From Escarpia spicata (Eukaryota; Annelida; Polychaeta; Sabellida; Siboglinidae), in contig OZ023205.1 of assembly GCA_963995525.1 (NCBI GenBank), positions 60,698,609 to 60,762,608 on the forward strand: a stretch of 64,000 bases of DNA, in the 5' to 3' direction. A program made the position numbers and the translations under genes. Below, piece by piece: positions 61,275-64,000 of the stretch. The notes under the pieces were generated by a model that was given only the letters and a program-made list of their open reading frames with translations, did no database searches and was not told where the DNA came from. Numbering within the stretch: the stretch's first letter is position 1; every line of letters begins with the position of its first letter.

Positions 61275-61377
61275 GACCTACATCTTCATGGTGGCGCAGT
61301 TCTTTATAGTCAATGTTGCCAACAACTATGCACTCAACTTCAATATTCCAATGCCTCTGCATTTGATATTCCGATCG
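61275..61377 (+). CDS. SLC35B4: SLC35B4 canonical exon 3 (3B)
   Basis: 103 nt with acceptor GTTGCCTCCCCAG and donor GTAAGT. It completes Ser64 and encodes residues 65-98, beginning TYIFMVAQFFIVNVANNYAL and ending NIPMPLHLIFRS. Human SLC35B4 has YYAIMVTMFFTVSVVNNYALNLNIAMPLHMIFRS at the same length, so this is the conserved version. It covers a transmembrane segment and the conserved NNYALN..I..PLH.IFRS region that helps form the substrate path in the family. An upstream near-copy of its acceptor (CTGTGTTGCCTCTTGAG) ends at about 61211. Confidence 0.96.
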
Positions 61378-61948
61378 GTAAGTGTAGCCACATGCTTGGT
61401 TTTCTTCTTCATCTGCCCTGTGTTAATCCCACAAGTTTCCGGCGAAACATGCATGCTGTAATATGCAGGCTTACAGGTCTTAAAAATACTGCAACATGAC
61501 AATAATAATATGTGACGCCACAGCAACTGGGCACTAAGTGCAATGGCCTCCTGTTCTGTAGGATCTGCGCACTAGCCAGAAATAGCTGTCTAGTGCATGG
61601 TCCATCAATTTTGTGATTTCCGCATACCCTATGAGCTTATTTAACATTGTCCAGTTTATTTTCCTCGACATATAATCCAAATCCAGAGATGTTTAATTTA
61701 TGCTGATGGGAAGTGATATAAGTGCAGATACACATTTGCTGGTTTGAATAACAAGAATGTATCATGTGCTTCTATGACCTGGCTACATAAGCTTATAGAT
61801 GTACATATGTTTTGCTCAGAACTATTAAGATGAGGTATTGTATTTTAAATAATCTTGATTAACTTTTAAGAAATGAGTTGGATGTCTGCTCTGAGAACTA
61901 ACAAACTATTGGACACGTTATAAAACATGGTTTAACTTCATGTTTTAG
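61378..61948 (+). other. SLC35B4 intron 3
   Basis: Between GTAAGT and TTCATGTTTTAG. Nothing else recognised. Confidence 0.7.
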
Positions 61949-61998
61949 GGTTCTTTGATAGCAAACCTAATACTAGGGGTGATCATATTAAAAAAGAG
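61949..61998 (+). CDS. SLC35B4: SLC35B4 exon 4
   Basis: 50 nt. It encodes GSLIANLILGVIILKK plus two bases of the next codon, between TTCATGTTTTAG and GTAAGT. Human has GSLIANMILGIIILKKR at this point. It forms most of one transmembrane helix followed by a Lys-Lys turn. The split codon AG+T becomes Ser, where human has Arg. Confidence 0.95.
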
Positions 61999-62449
61999 GT
62001 AAGTGACCTATACAGCATAATAATATGCTTTATTTGTATATAATATACAGCACATCGGTCCATAAAGTTAACACATTGTATAAATGCAGTATTGTTATTA
62101 TTTAATATACAAGAAACATGACTGACTGGAGGATAATTTCAGTTTGTTCTGCAAAGTTGTAACATTAATGGTATGCTCCCATTTTAGTATCTTTGTACAT
62201 GGTGTGTGTAGGAAGTGTTGAATATATTTTTGAGTGAACATTTTACTAAGAGAGGATTAGTTTCTATGTGGGCACTATGTGTATAATAAGGCATCTTCTT
62301 TTCGGGAAAAAACTTTTAAAGATGCTTTGAGAAAAAAATAATGATGGGCATAATTTTTAAAGATGTGTTTGACTGACTGTGTTCAACTGATCATGACTAT
62401 TGTACAATCATGTGATTGTGTAGTCTATAAATGACTTGTTTTTCTTCAG
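61999..62449 (+). other. SLC35B4 intron 4
   Basis: Ends in GTTTTTCTTCAG. Nothing else recognised. Confidence 0.7.
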
Positions 62450-62531
62450 TTACACAACATCGAAGTATGTCTCCGTGGTGATGATCACGGTCGGTATCAT
62501 CTTGGCGACAGTCATATCAGCACGAGAAGCA
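62450..62531 (+). CDS. SLC35B4: SLC35B4 exon 5 (right-most exon in window)
   Basis: 82 nt. It completes Ser115 and encodes YTTSKYVSVVMITVGIILAT then VISAREA, to about residue 142, ending in phase 0 at a GTGAGT donor. Human has YSIFKYTSIALVSVGIFICTFMSAKQV. About 43% of a typical ~330-residue SLC35B4 is present; the remaining exons lie beyond the right edge. Confidence 0.93.
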
Positions 62532-64000
62532 GTGAGTGTCACCCTTTAATAATCTCCCTCAACAAAGCAGCTGGTCTCATAGAAGAAGTCAAACAGTTGA
62601 AGCAGTGGCATAGTGATTAGAAAAGCAGACAGAGTGTCACCCTTAGAGCGGGGCTGTCTGTTCTGTTACACAGAATCATCATCTCATACCAAAGGTGATC
62701 ATTATTAGCAGGAAGTTCACTGAATCAAGTCATGGTTGTGTGGGAACCAAGCGATTGTGCTGAACAGCAAACAGCAATTTCAGTTAGCCCCACAAGCCCC
62801 CATAATACTGCCAATAAATGATGTTTATTATGTGACTGTTTTCTTTACGTTTTGACCACTTCACGAGTACAACATTACAACACTGTTTTGGACTTATTAA
62901 GGGGAGGTATAGCAGCTAGATAGGACACTTTTTAAAATGCATAATTAATATAATTTTTTGGCATCCAAGCTGTAGAAAATCTATTACTGAGTAAAAAATG
63001 TGTGACATTTTTTTCTGCCAGACCCCCCGTTTCCATGGTAATAAACAAAATGGCCGCCAAATGGTGGTATTCATAGCACATCTAGAAAATTGCAACACTC
63101 TGGAAGTAAAAATGATATGGTAATCTAACTTAGCCTGTTGTATTCTCCTGGATATTCTTCACAATCCGTATAAAAAACATTTCAATTTTGTTTAATATTT
63201 ATATTTTATTTTGAATTTTCAAAACCGATTTATTGAAAATGCAACTTTTTTTGACTTTTTTTTAGATAACTACAAAGGTAAAACACAAATCCAAAATGTT
63301 TTTTATACAGATTGTGCAGAATACTCGGGAGAATACAACAATCAAAACCAGATTATCATATCATTTTTACTTCCAGAGTGTTGCAAGTTTATATGGCCAA
63401 AAACGTGATTTTCTGTAAACGGCCGTCAAAGTTTACACAGTGATAATATGAATAATATTATTGTAAACAAGTAAAACATTCAATAAATTGTGTTTGTTTA
63501 TCTCCCAGACATTAATTATGCACAATAAATAATATCTGAGATGAAATACACCCACAGAATTTATACAATTTTGCTTTTTTTTATAAATATAAAGGTCATT
63601 TGCATCATCATCTGATTTTCTGTAAACGTCCATCTGACACTGAAATGTCAAGATGTGAATAGTAATGGCTGTAAACAGCCAAAACAATTCAATTAAAGGT
63701 GTTTGTTTTCTCACAACATTAATTATGCATAACAAGCAATGTTTATGATGAAATATATCCACATGATAATAATAAAATTTTATTTATATGCCAACAAATG
63801 AAATATATCCATATGATAATAATACAATTTTATTTATATGCCAACAAATCTGGGGCAACAGCAAGTTACAGGTTTTACTGAAAAGAACAGACGCCCATAT
63901 ATAAGTTGCACAGTTCTGAAAATATAAGTTAACAAAGCAATAACTTAGTCTTATATACCAAACAGTTAACATGTCAAGCCCAAGGGCAAGGCCTGTTAAC
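62532..64000 (+). other. SLC35B4 intron 5 (partial)
   Basis: AT-rich. Contains a hairpin element at 63087-63388, a pair of related segments at 63430-63840, and a 56-bp duplication near 63735-63850 (ATAATAATA.AATTTTATTT type). No sixth exon recognised before the edge. Confidence 0.55.
63087..63388. mobile_element. Hairpin (MITE-like) element with ~100-bp arms
   Basis: The left arm from 63087 reads TTGCAACACTCTGGAAGTAA then AAATGATATGGTAATC...GTTGTATTCTCC. It is repeated in inverted orientation ending at 63388 (TTACTTCCAGAGTGTTGCAA). The arms match over about 100 bp with scattered changes; the loop is about 100 bp and AT-rich. No coding capacity; the target duplication is unclear. Confidence 0.75.

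Noticed and set aside
61236..61499. 87-codon frame overlapping exon 3B
   Set aside because: It is the shifted frame of the SLC35B4 exon and has no family match.

Overview
This is animal nuclear DNA: AT-rich, intron-dominated and full of minisatellites and transposon remnants. The two genes and the repeat types (a tRNA-headed SINE, a Jockey-superfamily LINE, pogo/Tigger and piggyBac-like elements) fit a lophotrochozoan, most likely a mollusc. That assignment is inference; no species-specific marker was seen. No rRNA, functional tRNA or CRISPR array was found. The coding exons were read by eye from splice signals, reading phase and remembered family sequence. No alignment was run.

There are two real genes, arranged head to head. 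On the minus strand, from about 49.46 kb leftward past position 1, lies the 5' half of a PCTAIRE-type cyclin-dependent kinase (CDK16/17/18). A candidate 20-nt first coding exon (49442-49461) is followed by three exons (29665-29798, 25928-26164, 9324-9451). All three junctions are phase-consistent and together give the family's N-terminal regulatory extension. The catalytic domain lies beyond the left edge. On the plus strand, from 53.5 kb rightward, lies the 5' half of SLC35B4, a Golgi/ER UDP-xylose/UDP-GlcNAc transporter. Its exons are 1 (53513-53589), 2 (55084-55197), 3 (61275-61377), 4 (61949-61998) and 5 (62450-62531), and the gene runs off the right edge.

The most notable item is a second version of SLC35B4 exon 3 at 55624-55726. 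It has the same length (103 nt), the same entry and exit phases, good splice sites, and a divergent but alignable 34-codon sequence. This is the expected layout of a mutually exclusive exon pair that would swap one transmembrane/lumenal segment of the transporter. Because 103 is not a multiple of 3, including both copies or neither shifts the reading frame.

The rest is intron and a 4-kb intergenic segment. 1-9.3 kb: kinase intron with three minisatellites. 9.5-25.9 kb: kinase intron with a broken LINE reverse transcriptase, five more tandem arrays and a CpG-rich patch. 26.2-29.7 kb: plain intron. 29.8-49.4 kb: kinase intron with a pogo/Tigger element, a homogeneous 117-bp satellite and other arrays. 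49.5-53.5 kb: intergenic, with a CpG-rich putative promoter, a 20-bp array, a LINE scrap and an unidentified coding-like remnant. 53.6-64 kb: SLC35B4 introns with a foldback element, a hairpin-forming minisatellite split by a piggyBac-like MITE, and a SINE.
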